The position numbers and the translations under genes are program-made. Positions 54,871 to 63,469 of a DNA stretch of 64,000 nucleotides are shown one piece after another. Below the pieces are notes generated by a model, which saw only the letters and a program-made list of their open reading frames with translations, did not search any database and was not told where the DNA came from. Origin of the DNA: JBHHZJ01 sp046758005 (lineage in GTDB: Bacteria > Pseudomonadota > Alphaproteobacteria > Kiloniellales > J153); the NCBI GenBank assembly GCA_046758005.1, contig JBHHZJ010000005.1, positions 1-64,000 on the forward strand, written 5' to 3'. Every line of letters begins with the position of its first letter. The stretch's first letter is position 1.

Positions 54871-54966
54871 GGGCGGTTTGGCCTTTCCGTTCCCCGCCCC
54901 CTCCCGGATGTCTCCGACCGCGCCGCCGGCGGGCTGCGGCCTCGAAGGGCGGATCTGCTCGATCGG

Positions 54967-55051
54967 TGGTGCGGGCGGAGGGACTTGAACCCCCACGGAT
55001 TGCTCCACTGGCACCTAAAGCCAGCGCGTCTACCGGTTCCGCCACGCCCGC
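54967..55051 (-). tRNA. tRNA-Leu (TAG)
   Basis: 85 nt with encoded CCA and a long class II variable arm. Acceptor GCGGGCG/CGCCCGC, anticodon loop TTTAGGT on CTGGC/GCCAG. It sits 96 nt upstream of tig, a common alphaproteobacterial arrangement. A TATGTT at 55075-55080 could be its -10. Confidence 0.96.
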
Positions 55052-55111
55052 GTCGCTGGCGGCGGCCCGTGTACAACATAGTGATCGCGGGCGCAACAGC
55101 CAGGGCCCGCT

Positions 55112-57568
55112 TCACCCCGCCTCGGCGCTCGCGCCGGCCGCGGGTGCCAAACGCGATAGGCACGCCGCGGCGCAGGCCTCCACGATCGCCTCGGCGTCGA
55201 TCCGGTACGTGCGGTACAGGTCCGGGAGGTCGCCCGACTGGCCGAAGTGCTCGACGCCGAGCGCCTGGACGCGGTGACCCTGCACGCCGCCCAGCCAGCT
55301 CAGCGCTGCTGGATGGCCGTCGACCACGGTGACCAGCGCCGCGTCGGGGGCCAGCGGCGCCAGCAGGCGCTCGACCGGCGCGCGCGCCGCGCGGCCGCCG
55401 TCCTGGCGCGCCCGTTCGGCTGCGTGCCAGGCGGCGTTCAGGCGGTCGGCCGAGGTGACGGCGAGCAGCCCGGCGCCCGGGATGTCCTCGCAGATCGCAT
55501 CGTATGCGGCGATCGCCTCGGGCGCGACCGCCCCGGTGTAGACGATGGCGAGCTCCGCCCCAGGCCGCGGCGGGCGCAACCAGTAGCCGCCGGTGATCAC
55601 CGCCTCCTCGAGTTCGTCGGACAGCATGCGCTCCGGCTGCGCCAGCGGCCGGGTGGAGAGCCGGAGATAGACCGCGCCGCCCGCGGCGTCGCGCAACCAG
55701 TCGGTCCCGGCCCCGGCCGCCTTTGCCTCGCCGGGACGCTGCATGTAGTCGAAAGCCCAACCCATGATCGTGGCCAACTCGTCGACGAAGGCCGGCTCGA
55801 AACTGGCAAGCCCGTCCTGCGCCATGCCGATGAGCGGGGTCGAGATCGACTGGTGCGCGCCGCCCTCGGGGCCGAGCGTGATGCCCGAGGGGGTCGCGAC
55901 AACCATGAAGCGGGCGTCCTGGTAGCAGGCGTAGTTCAAGGCGTCCAGGCCGCGCTGGATGAACGGGTCGTAGAGCGTGCCGACCGGCAGCAGGCGCACG
56001 CCGAACAAGGAGTGCGACAGGCCGAGGGCGGCGAGCAGGATGAACAAGTTGTTCTCGGCGATACCCAGCTCGATGTGCTGACCCTCCGGAGACATGGCCC
56101 AGCGCTGGGCCGAGACGACCTTCTGCTCCTTGAACACGTCCCCGCGCCGGTGCCGGTCGAAGATGCCGCGCCGGTTGACCCAGCCGCCCAGGTTGGTCGA
56201 GACCGTGACGTCGGGCGATGTGGTGACGATGCGCTCGGCGAGCGCGCCGCCGTCGCGCGCCAGGTCGGCCATGATTCGCCCGAAACCCTCCTGCGTGGAC
56301 ATGACCTCGCCGCGCGGCTGGGGAAATTGGGCCGGCTTCGGCACCCGCGCCGCGGTATGGCGCTGCGGGCCGCGGGCCGCGAAGGGCACCCGGTCGAGGA
56401 AGGCCTGCAGGGTCTCCGCCGGCAATTCCAGCCCGGCGAAGCGGTCCCATTCGGCACCGTCCGGAATCCGGTGGCGGCGCTTGAACTCGGCCATCTGGGC
56501 CGGGTTCATCAGACCGGCGTGGTTGTCCTTGTGACCGGCGAACGGCAGGCCCAGGCCCTTGATCGTGTACGCGATGAAGCAGGTCGGCCGATCGTCCTGG
56601 ACGCCGTGGAAGGCCTCGAGCACCGAGTCCATGTCGTGCCCCGCCAGGTTCGTCATGAGCCCGGCCAGCGCGTCGTCGTCGTGCGAATCCAGCAGCGCCC
56701 CGACGCCGGGCACGTGGCCGATGTCGGCGGCCAGCTGTCGGCGCCAAGCCGCGCCGCCCTGGAATACCAGGGCCGAGTACAGCGAGTTCGGGCAGTCGTC
56801 GATCCACTGGCGCAAGGCCGCGCCGCCCGGCTGCCGGAAGGCGGCCTGAAGGCGGTTGCCGTACTTCAGGGTCACCACCTCCCAGCCGAAGTTCGAGAAC
56901 ATCCGGTCGATGCGCCCGAACAGGCGGTCGGTGACCACGGCGTCCAGGCTTTGCCGGTTGTAGTCGATGACCCACCAGACGTTCCGGACGTCGTGCTTCC
57001 AGCCCTCGAACATCGCCTCGTAGACGTTGCCCTCGTCGAGCTCGGCGTCGCCGAGGAGCGCGACCACGCGGCCCTCGGGCAGGTCCTCGGGCGCCCAGCC
57101 CTTCAGCCGCACGTAGTCCTGCGCCAGGCCGGCGAACGTGGTCATGGCCACGCCGAGGCCGACCGAGCCGGTCGAGAAGTCGACGTCGTCCACGTCCTTG
57201 GTCCGCGAGGGATAGGACTGCGCGCCGCCGAGCGCGCGGAAGCGCTCCAGATTCTCCCGGGTCTGGTGGCCGAGCAGGTACTGGATGGCGTGAAACACCG
57301 GGCTGGCGTGCGGCTTGACCGCGACCCGGTCGTGCGGCCGCAGGACGTCGAAGTAGAGGGCCGTCATCAGCGTGACCAGCGAAGCGCTCGAAGCCTGATG
57401 GCCGCCGACCTTCAGGCCGTCCCGGCTTTCGCGCAGGTAGTTGGCGTTATGGATGGTCCAGCTCGACAGCCAAAGAACCTTCCTTTCCAGCGCGCGCAAG
57501 CACGCGAGCCGGGTCTCGGCCGCGGCGGCCTCGCCGTCCCGTCGTTCCAGCGCCAAGCGGTTGGTCAT
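55112..57568 (-). CDS. Transketolase-like thiamine diphosphate enzyme (PDH E1 type)
   Basis: 818 residues with the three-domain plan of transketolase and homodimeric pyruvate dehydrogenase E1. The thiamine-diphosphate motif is GDAELDEG at 173-180 with N204 (DYNRQSLD). GLKVGGHQASSASLV at about 51-65 and HIELGIAENNLFILLAALGL with ATPSGITLGPEGGAHQS resemble AceE-type E1 more than ordinary transketolase. It is shorter than AceE (about 890) and stands alone, with no E2/E3 genes beside it, so the reaction is uncertain. ATG at 57568 has GAAGGGG upstream. Confidence 0.85.
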   Translation of the reverse strand: MTNRLALERRDGEAAAAETRLACLRALERKVLWLSSWTIHNANYLRESRDGLKVGGHQASSASLVTLMTALYFDVLRPHDRVAVKPHASPVFHAIQYLLGHQTRENLERFRALGGAQSYPSRTKDVDDVDFSTGSVGLGVAMTTFAGLAQDYVRLKGWAPEDLPEGRVVALLGDAELDEGNVYEAMFEGWKHDVRNVWWVIDYNRQSLDAVVTDRLFGRIDRMFSNFGWEVVTLKYGNRLQAAFRQPGGAALRQWIDDCPNSLYSALVFQGGAAWRRQLAADIGHVPGVGALLDSHDDDALAGLMTNLAGHDMDSVLEAFHGVQDDRPTCFIAYTIKGLGLPFAGHKDNHAGLMNPAQMAEFKRRHRIPDGAEWDRFAGLELPAETLQAFLDRVPFAARGPQRHTAARVPKPAQFPQPRGEVMSTQEGFGRIMADLARDGGALAERIVTTSPDVTVSTNLGGWVNRRGIFDRHRRGDVFKEQKVVSAQRWAMSPEGQHIELGIAENNLFILLAALGLSHSLFGVRLLPVGTLYDPFIQRGLDALNYACYQDARFMVVATPSGITLGPEGGAHQSISTPLIGMAQDGLASFEPAFVDELATIMGWAFDYMQRPGEAKAAGAGTDWLRDAAGGAVYLRLSTRPLAQPERMLSDELEEAVITGGYWLRPPRPGAELAIVYTGAVAPEAIAAYDAICEDIPGAGLLAVTSADRLNAAWHAAERARQDGGRAARAPVERLLAPLAPDAALVTVVDGHPAALSWLGGVQGHRVQALGVEHFGQSGDLPDLYRTYRIDAEAIVEACAAACLSRLAPAAGASAEAG

Positions 57569-57680
57569 CCGGCAGACCCCTTCGCGCCGCCGCGCCTCCG
57601 CGACACGCATCGGATCGGATTCGTCCCGGGCGTTATGATCCACGAGGTCCGGCCGGTCCACAAGCCCGAGTGACGACAGC

Positions 57681-57705
57681 GGACCCGGGCCCTGCGCCCG
57701 GGTCC
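57681..57705. other. 10-bp perfect hairpin upstream of the transketolase-like gene
   Basis: GGACCCGGGC, CCTGC loop, GCCCGGGTCC, 112 nt before the start codon. No T-tract on the minus strand, so it is more likely a leader structure or repeat than a terminator. Confidence 0.45.
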
Positions 57706-57806
57706 GGCCCGTCTTTCGGCGAATCAAGCGGCAATCGGGCCAGGTCCGGCCTTTATTTTACCGGCTTAGATTAAGGCTGAAAGAAAGGTCACTAACGGTT
57801 TAATGC

Positions 57807-57850
57807 AAAAAAACAAAATACGAGACCGCCCGAGCCGTAGCCGCAGGCGC
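57807..57850 (-). terminator. Probable terminator after the 87-residue gene
   Basis: Minus strand: CGCCTG/CGGGCG stem (one T-G pair) around an 11-nt loop, then TATTTTGTTTTTTT after a six-base offset. Confidence 0.5.
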
Positions 57851-57885
57851 ACCCGTCTGGGGCCGGTCCGCGCTCCGGTGCGGGT

Positions 57886-58149
57886 TCAGCCGGCGACGGC
57901 CTTCGTGAAACGCTCGGCGAAGCTGGTCAGACCGAGGGTGCGCTTTTCCTCGAAGCACTGCTGGTGCGCGCTCTCGATCGACACCGTGTAGTGCACGTGC
58001 GGCACACCCATGGAATCCGGGACGATATCCAGAACCCTTGCGATCTCGATGATGTTGCCCCGGCGAACCTTGCGGAAGACGGCCCCGATCTCGACATCCT
58101 GCCGACGGGGACCCGGTTTGAACCACTGGCCGACCTGTGACGCGAACAT
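57886..58149 (-). CDS. Small hypothetical protein, CtrA-box promoter
   Basis: 87 residues, one cysteine (C70), no signal peptide or membrane helix, no domain I can name. The middle (RRGNIIEIARVLDIVPDSMG) followed by VPHVHYTVSI suggests a small all-beta fold, and a basic N-terminal half (GQWFKPGPRRQ) precedes it; it ends TLGLTSFAERFTKAVAG. I have an impression of similar short proteins in related Rhodospirillales but cannot confirm it. It is monocistronic, with its own terminator and a perfect CtrA-type box about 80 nt upstream. Confidence 0.72.
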   Translation of the reverse strand: MFASQVGQWFKPGPRRQDVEIGAVFRKVRRGNIIEIARVLDIVPDSMGVPHVHYTVSIESAHQQCFEEKRTLGLTSFAERFTKAVAG

Positions 58150-58228
58150 GATGAATACCTTTCACTCGACCCCGGCGTTGCGGCGCCCAACCTGCGCCCA
58201 CTCTGGCCAGCATTATCGCCAATCCCGT

Positions 58229-58243
58229 TTAAGGTCAGGTTAA
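58229..58243. promoter_or_regulatory. CtrA-type box upstream of the 87-residue gene
   Basis: Exact TTAA-GGTCAGG-TTAA; on the minus strand it reads TTAA-CCTGACC-TTAAAC. It lies 80-94 nt before the start codon, in an AT-rich patch that also holds TATAGT and GATAAT, so it could overlap the promoter. Confidence 0.55.
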
Positions 58244-58301
58244 TACTATAACCAACAGAAAATTGAGAGATTCGATCAAGGTTTTCGCACATTTTCGCAC
58301 A

Positions 58302-59783
58302 TTAGGGGGAGACCTGCGCCTTCAGGCGCCGCAGGACCCCTGGGAGGGCCTCCGGAAGGTCCTCGGCGATCAGGCCCGGGCCCACGGCGGCGCCCGCCTC
58401 GCCATGCAGCCACGCCGCGGCGCAGGACCCATCGAAGGGGGTCATGTCCTGGGCGAGCAGCCCGGCGACGAGGCCCGCCAGGACGTCGCCCGTGCCGGCG
58501 GTGGCGAGTTCGGGCGGCGCATTGGCGTTGATCGCCGCGCGACCGTCCGGCGCGGCAATCACCGAATCGGCGCCCTTGAGCAGAACCACCGCGCCGCTTT
58601 CCTTTGCCGCGGCCCGGGCGCGAGCGAGCTTGTCGCCCTCGATCCTCGGAAACAGGCGCGCGAATTCGCCCTCGTGCGGGGTCAGAACGCACGGCCCCCG
58701 GATGGCCGCGAACAGCTCGGCCGGGCGCTCCTGGAACGAGGTCAGGGCGTCGGCGTCCAGGACAACGGTCTTGCCCGCCGCCAGGGACGCAAGAACCCGG
58801 GTCCGGCTGCCCGCGCCGACGCCGAGGCCGGGCCCGGCCAGAACCGCGTTGCGCCGGGAATCGGCGAGCAGGCTTGCGAACTCCTCCTCGCTGTCGGCCG
58901 GGGCCGTGATCAGGCTCGCGCCCGAGAGCGCATAGATGGGCAGGGAGTCGCGGGTGCACGCCACGGTGACCAGGCCGGCCCCGACCCTGAGCGCGGCGCG
59001 GGCGGCCAGCCGCCCGGCGCCGGTCACCACCGCGCCGCCGAGCACGAGCGCGTGGCCGAAGCGGTACTTGTGGCTGTCGAGCTGGCGCCAGGGGTAGCGG
59101 GCGGACCAGAGCCCGGGCGCGTTCTCGAAGGTCCGGGGCGCGATCTGGTCCAGGACGCCGTCCGGAATGCCGATGTCGGCGACCACCACCTCGCCGCACA
59201 GCCCGCGTCCGGGCAGCAGGAGGTGGCCTGGCTTCTTGCGAAAGAAGGTGACGCACAGGGACGCCCGGAGCGCCGTGTCGCCCACCACCGCGCCGGTGTC
59301 GCCGGACAGGCCGCTCGGCACGTCCACGGCCACGGCGGGCAGGCGCGCGGCGTTCACCGTCTCGACGGCGGCGCGGGCCGCGCCGCCGAGCGGGCGCGTC
59401 AGGCCGGCGCCGAACAGGCCGTCGACCACCAGCCCCGCCCCATCGATCAGCCGCGGGATCGCATCCCGATCCAGCGGCTCCACCGTCCCGGGCCACAGGC
59501 CGGCGTGATGCGCGGCCTCGCCGCGCAGCGCCTCGCGCGCGCCGAGCAGCGCCAAGCGCACCGGCCACCCGGCCTCGGCCAGGTGCCGGGCCGTCACGAA
59601 GCCGTCACCGCCATTGTTCCCGGGGCCGCACAGCACCAGGACGGAACACGGCCGATGGCGCGCGCGGACGGCCTCGGCGACGGCGCGCCCTGCGTTTTCC
59701 ATCAACTCGATCCCGGGCACCCCGGCGCTCACGGCCGCTGCGTCGGCCCGGGACATCTCCGCCACCGTCAGAACGCAAGGCAT
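58302..59783 (-). CDS. nnr: Bifunctional NAD(P)H-hydrate repair enzyme Nnr
   Basis: 493 residues. N-terminal YjeF_N epimerase (about 1-215; VLCGPGNNGGDGFVTARHL) and C-terminal ADP-dependent dehydratase (about 225-493; VLTPHEGEFARLFP and NAPPELATAGTGDVLAG). Repairs damaged NADH/NADPH hydrates. ATG at 59783 (MPCVLTVAEMSRAD) matches the family; the long open frame above it lies in the aldolase gene. Confidence 0.95.
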   Translation of the reverse strand: MPCVLTVAEMSRADAAAVSAGVPGIELMENAGRAVAEAVRARHRPCSVLVLCGPGNNGGDGFVTARHLAEAGWPVRLALLGAREALRGEAAHHAGLWPGTVEPLDRDAIPRLIDGAGLVVDGLFGAGLTRPLGGAARAAVETVNAARLPAVAVDVPSGLSGDTGAVVGDTALRASLCVTFFRKKPGHLLLPGRGLCGEVVVADIGIPDGVLDQIAPRTFENAPGLWSARYPWRQLDSHKYRFGHALVLGGAVVTGAGRLAARAALRVGAGLVTVACTRDSLPIYALSGASLITAPADSEEEFASLLADSRRNAVLAGPGLGVGAGSRTRVLASLAAGKTVVLDADALTSFQERPAELFAAIRGPCVLTPHEGEFARLFPRIEGDKLARARAAAKESGAVVLLKGADSVIAAPDGRAAINANAPPELATAGTGDVLAGLVAGLLAQDMTPFDGSCAAAWLHGEAGAAVGPGLIAEDLPEALPGVLRRLKAQVSP

Positions 59784-59863
59784 CGCTGGTTTTCCGAATC
59801 CCTGGTCCGTGCCGTTCAAGACCCGCCTAAGGCAACCTGGCGGCCGGCCGAACGGCGCGGCGC

Positions 59864-60649
59864 TTACCGGGGGCCCGCAGCGGCGGCGCGCAGCGCGGCC
59901 AGGCTGGAGCGCGCCGCATCGCGCAGCAACAGGACATCCGCATCGGCCAGAACGAGGTCGTAGCCCGCCTCGAGCAACCGCCCGACCGAGCGCCCCGGGG
60001 TCGGAATCCCGCCCAAGGTCGCGCCGCCGGCCTTGGCCGCCGTTTCCACCTTCTCGATCATGGCGCGCACCTCCGGATGGTCGGGCTCGCCCAGGTGCCC
60101 GGTGTTGGCCGAGAGGTCGAAGGGTCCGACGAACAGCATGTCCACACCGTCGAGGCCGGCGATCGCGGCCGCATTGCGCACCGCTTCGGCGCTCTCGATC
60201 TGGCACATGATCAGCAGGGAGGAGTCGGCCGCCGCAACGTAGTCCCGCCAGCGGGCGCCGTAGTCGGAAGCGCGCACGATGCTGGCCGCCATGCCGCGCC
60301 GACCGCGCGGCGGATAGCGGCATGCCGCCACCGCCGCCTCGGCCTGCGCCGTCGTGTCGACCGCCGGGACCATGACCCCGGCCACGCCGATGTCGAGCAC
60401 GCGCTTGAGGGCCACCGGGTCGTTGGACGGCACGCGCACGAGGGGCGCACAGGCGCGTCCCTGGACCGCTTGCAGCAGCGCAACCGCGTCCAGGTACGAG
60501 CCGGGTCCGTGCTCGAGGTCGATCAGGACGCAGTCGTAGCCCGCCTGGGCCACGATCTCCGCCGCGATCGGGCTGAACATCTCCAGCCAGCACCCGAAGG
60601 CGGGCCCGGCCTCGCGATGGCGCGGCTTGAAGCTCGTGGCCTGGCTCAT
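59864..60649 (-). CDS. HpcH/HpaI-family aldolase
   Basis: 261 residues, TIM-barrel class II aldolase/citrate lyase family. VLIDLEHGP (metal-side Glu/His), LVRVPSNDP, GVMVPAVDTTAQAE, MCQIESAEAV and MLFVGPFDLSANTG are all present. It probably cleaves 2-keto-3-deoxy or hydroxyl keto acids to pyruvate; substrate not readable. 80 nt upstream of nnr in the same direction. Confidence 0.9.
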   Translation of the reverse strand: MSQATSFKPRHREAGPAFGCWLEMFSPIAAEIVAQAGYDCVLIDLEHGPGSYLDAVALLQAVQGRACAPLVRVPSNDPVALKRVLDIGVAGVMVPAVDTTAQAEAAVAACRYPPRGRRGMAASIVRASDYGARWRDYVAAADSSLLIMCQIESAEAVRNAAAIAGLDGVDMLFVGPFDLSANTGHLGEPDHPEVRAMIEKVETAAKAGGATLGGIPTPGRSVGRLLEAGYDLVLADADVLLLRDAARSSLAALRAAAAGPR

Positions 60650-60713
60650 GCGTCCCCTTCCGCCCCGTCTTCCGCCCGCCGGCGCGAAGGCGCCGGGGCC
60701 CCGCACCGAGCCG

Positions 60714-61922
60714 CTAATTATGGGTTTGGCCCGGAAGCACTTTGCAGAACGCCGCCGGGTCCATCCCGCGCAACTGCTGACACAGGGCGCGGGCCGCCGC
60801 GGCGGTCGGCAAGCCTTCCGCGACGACCCGATAGAACACCCCGCCCTGGCCGAGATCCGCCGGCGCGACAACGATCCGCCGGCCGGCGAAAACGTTCGGG
60901 TGCTTCCGCCGTATCTCGCGCACCGCGCCCGCCGCGGCCGCTTCGCTCTTCTCGGAGCGGAACCAGACCCGGAACGTCCCGCCGTGGACGCCGCCCGAGC
61001 CCGCCAATTCCTTCTCCGCCGCCTGCGGCTGCGGCTGGCGCGCCACCTGCGTCGGCGCGGGCTCGGCCTTCGGGGCGGCCGCTGCGGGCTTGTCGATCAC
61101 GGGCGCCTCGGGCAGGGCCGGCTTCCGGGCGGCCGCGGGTCCGCTCGCGGGTTGCGCCGGCGCCGGGGGCGGCGGCAGCGTGGGCTTCTCCTGGTCCTTG
61201 CCGGCGCCCGCCTCGCCGGCCTCGAGCGCGCCGCCCGCGTCCTCCGCCGCGCCGGACAGCGTCTGCGCCAGCCTCGGCTTGACGCCTTCCCGGCGCAGCA
61301 GTTCGGCCTGCTCCCTGGCCTTGGCGTGGCCCTGGGCGGCGGCGAGCTGATACCAGTTCAAGGCCTCGCCCTTGTCGACCTGCGAGTTGAGGCCGAGCAG
61401 CTTGATCTGGCCCAGCGCGTACTGCGCGTCGGCCAGGCCGAGCCCCGCCGCGCGGCGGAACCAGCGCTCGGCCTCCACCTTGTTTTCAGCCACCCCTTCG
61501 CCCCGGAAATAGGCGAGCGCGAGATTGAACTGGGCCATGGAATGGTCCTGCCGCGCCGCCAGGGTCCACAGCTCCACGGCGCGCGCCGGATCGCGCGCCG
61601 CACCGCGCCCCTGCGCGTACATCAGGCCGAGATTGTTCTGCGCCGCCGAAATTCCTTGCGCCGCCGAGAGGCGATACCACTCGACGGCGCGCCGGTCGTC
61701 CTTGGGCAGGTCCATTCCGCCGGTCTCGTACAGCTTGCCCAGGCTGTACTGGGCGGTGGCGTCGCCGCCGCGGGCGAGCGGCTCCCAGATCCGCGCCGCC
61801 CGTTCGTAGTCGCCCGCCTCGTAGGCCGCCATCCCCGCGTCGTAGCCCTGCGCCCATGCCGGCGCGGCCAGCCCGCACACGATAAGCGCAAGCCGCCCGG
61901 CGCGCGCGAGGGTGTCGATCAT
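60714..61922 (-). CDS. Secreted Sel1-repeat protein with SPOR domain
   Basis: 402 residues. Signal peptide (ARAGRLALIVCGLAAPAWAQ), then five or so Sel1/TPR-like repeats (GDATAQYSLGKLYETGG, GISAAQNNLGLMYAQGRG, LADAQYALGQIKLLG), a Pro/Ala-rich linker (about 200-310) and a C-terminal SPOR domain (TFRVWFRSEKSEAAAAGAVR to the end). SPOR domains bind denuded peptidoglycan at the division site, so a periplasmic role in cell-wall turnover or division is likely. ATG at 61922 gives a good signal peptide. Confidence 0.88.
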   Translation of the reverse strand: MIDTLARAGRLALIVCGLAAPAWAQGYDAGMAAYEAGDYERAARIWEPLARGGDATAQYSLGKLYETGGMDLPKDDRRAVEWYRLSAAQGISAAQNNLGLMYAQGRGAARDPARAVELWTLAARQDHSMAQFNLALAYFRGEGVAENKVEAERWFRRAAGLGLADAQYALGQIKLLGLNSQVDKGEALNWYQLAAAQGHAKAREQAELLRREGVKPRLAQTLSGAAEDAGGALEAGEAGAGKDQEKPTLPPPPAPAQPASGPAAARKPALPEAPVIDKPAAAAPKAEPAPTQVARQPQPQAAEKELAGSGGVHGGTFRVWFRSEKSEAAAAGAVREIRRKHPNVFAGRRIVVAPADLGQGGVFYRVVAEGLPTAAAARALCQQLRGMDPAAFCKVLPGQTHN

Positions 61923-62017
61923 TCGGACGCCGACAGATGCCCGCGGGCGCATCGCGGTGTCAGCGGCCTTGCCGCGCCGCGGCCAGGGGCGCGGAAGATG
62001 GCCCGCGGCAGCGGGAA

Positions 62018-62095
62018 TGGGGTGGCTGATGGGACTTGAACCCACGACCCTCGGTACCACAAACCGATGCTCTGACCAACTGAGCTACAGCCACC
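62018..62095 (-). tRNA. tRNA-His (GTG)
   Basis: 78 nt counting the encoded G-1 (opposite C73) and CCA. Acceptor GTGGCTG/CAGCCAC, anticodon loop TTGTGGT on TCGGT/ACCGA. Confidence 0.96.
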
Positions 62096-62287
62096 ACGAA
62101 CTGGCGCAATCTCCGGATTGCCGCCATACGGCGCGGCGGCGGGGACGCTCGGTGTTAAATCACCCGCATTCAGCCCCGTCAAGCGCAACGCATGGCTTGC
62201 CGCGCGGCGCGGCCAGGGCGTAGGCTGCGGGCGAAAATGGCGGGCGCAGCCGCGGCGAGTCGAGCCTGCGCTCGAAGGAGAGCCGAC

Positions 62288-63469
62288 ATGCTCGAACCCG
62301 CAGCCGCAATCGGCCGCATCGGCACCGAGAGCGCCTTCGAGGTTCTGGCCCGGGCCAAGGCGCTCGAGGCGCAAGGCCGCTCGATCGTCAACCTCGGCAT
62401 CGGCCAGCCCGATTTCCAGACCCCCGGCCACATCGTCGAGGCCGCGGTCAAGGCCCTGCGCGACGGCCACCACGGCTACACGCCGGCCGCCGGCATCCCG
62501 GAGCTGCGCGAAGCGGTCGCCGCCGATTTGCACCGACGCCTCGGCGTCGAGGTCGATCCGGGGCTCGTCCTCGTCGTGCCCGGGGGCAAGGTGACCATGT
62601 TCTTCGCCGTGCTCATGTTCGGCGAGCCGGGCGTGGAAATCCTGTACCCCAACCCGGGCTTCCCGATCTACGAATCGGTCATCTCCTTCAGCGGCGCGAG
62701 GCCGGTGCCGATCCCGCTGTTGGAGACGAACGAGTTCGCCTTCTCGGCCGAGGACGTGCTGGCGCGGATCACGCCGGCCACGCGCCTCATCATCCTCAAC
62801 AGCCCGGCCAACCCGACCGGCGGCGTCACCCCGCGCGAGGAGGTCGACAAGCTGGTCGCCGGGTTGCGGCGCCACCCGGGCGTGGCCGTGCTCTCCGACG
62901 AGATCTACGGCCAGATGCTCTACGACGGGCGCGAGCACGCCAGCCTCCTGCACTACCCGGAAATCCGCGACCAGGTGATCCTGCTCGACGGCTGGAGCAA
63001 GACCTACGCCATGACCGGCTGGCGCCTTGGATTCGGCGTCTGGCCACGGCGACTGATCGAGGGCGCGACGCGGCTGGCGATCAACTGCCACTCCTGCGTC
63101 AACGCCCCGGCCCAGCATGCCGGCATCGCGGCCCTGACCGGCCCGCAGCAGGCGGTCGCCGACATGGTCGCGGCCTTCGACGCGCGCCGTCGGGTCGTGG
63201 TCGAGGAGGTGAACAAGATCGCGGGCCTGTCCTGCGTGACCCCGGGCGGCGCCTTCTACGCTTTCCCGAACGTCGCCGGGACCGGCGTCGCGGCCAAGGA
63301 GATGGAGGTCAAGCTGCTCGAGGAGGCCGGGGTCGCCACCGTCGCCGGGACCAGCTTCGGGCGCTACGGCGAGGGCTACCTGCGCCTGTCCTACGCCAAC
63401 TCGATCGAGAACATCCGGGAGGCCATGCGCCGCATCCGCGGCTGGCTCGAGGCGCGCCGGGCGGCCTGA
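62288..63469 (+). CDS. Class I/II pyridoxal-phosphate aminotransferase
   Basis: 393 residues, fold type I. LGIGQPDFQTP at the N-terminus, N175 (SPANPTGG), D204 and Y207 (SDEIYGQ), PLP lysine K238 (DGWSKTYAMTGWRLGF) and the C-terminal FGRYGEGYLRLSYA with the carboxylate-binding Arg. Closest in style to aspartate/broad-specificity aminotransferases. ATG at 62288 has AAGGAG 7 nt upstream. Divergent from tRNA-His. Confidence 0.92.
   Translation: MLEPAAAIGRIGTESAFEVLARAKALEAQGRSIVNLGIGQPDFQTPGHIVEAAVKALRDGHHGYTPAAGIPELREAVAADLHRRLGVEVDPGLVLVVPGGKVTMFFAVLMFGEPGVEILYPNPGFPIYESVISFSGARPVPIPLLETNEFAFSAEDVLARITPATRLIILNSPANPTGGVTPREEVDKLVAGLRRHPGVAVLSDEIYGQMLYDGREHASLLHYPEIRDQVILLDGWSKTYAMTGWRLGFGVWPRRLIEGATRLAINCHSCVNAPAQHAGIAALTGPQQAVADMVAAFDARRRVVVEEVNKIAGLSCVTPGGAFYAFPNVAGTGVAAKEMEVKLLEEAGVATVAGTSFGRYGEGYLRLSYANSIENIREAMRRIRGWLEARRAA

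Noticed and set aside
54837..56975. Minus-strand 700-codon frame across the transketolase-like gene and tRNA-Leu
   Set aside because: It overlaps a tRNA and a strongly supported gene in another frame; low-complexity Arg/Ala/Gly translation.
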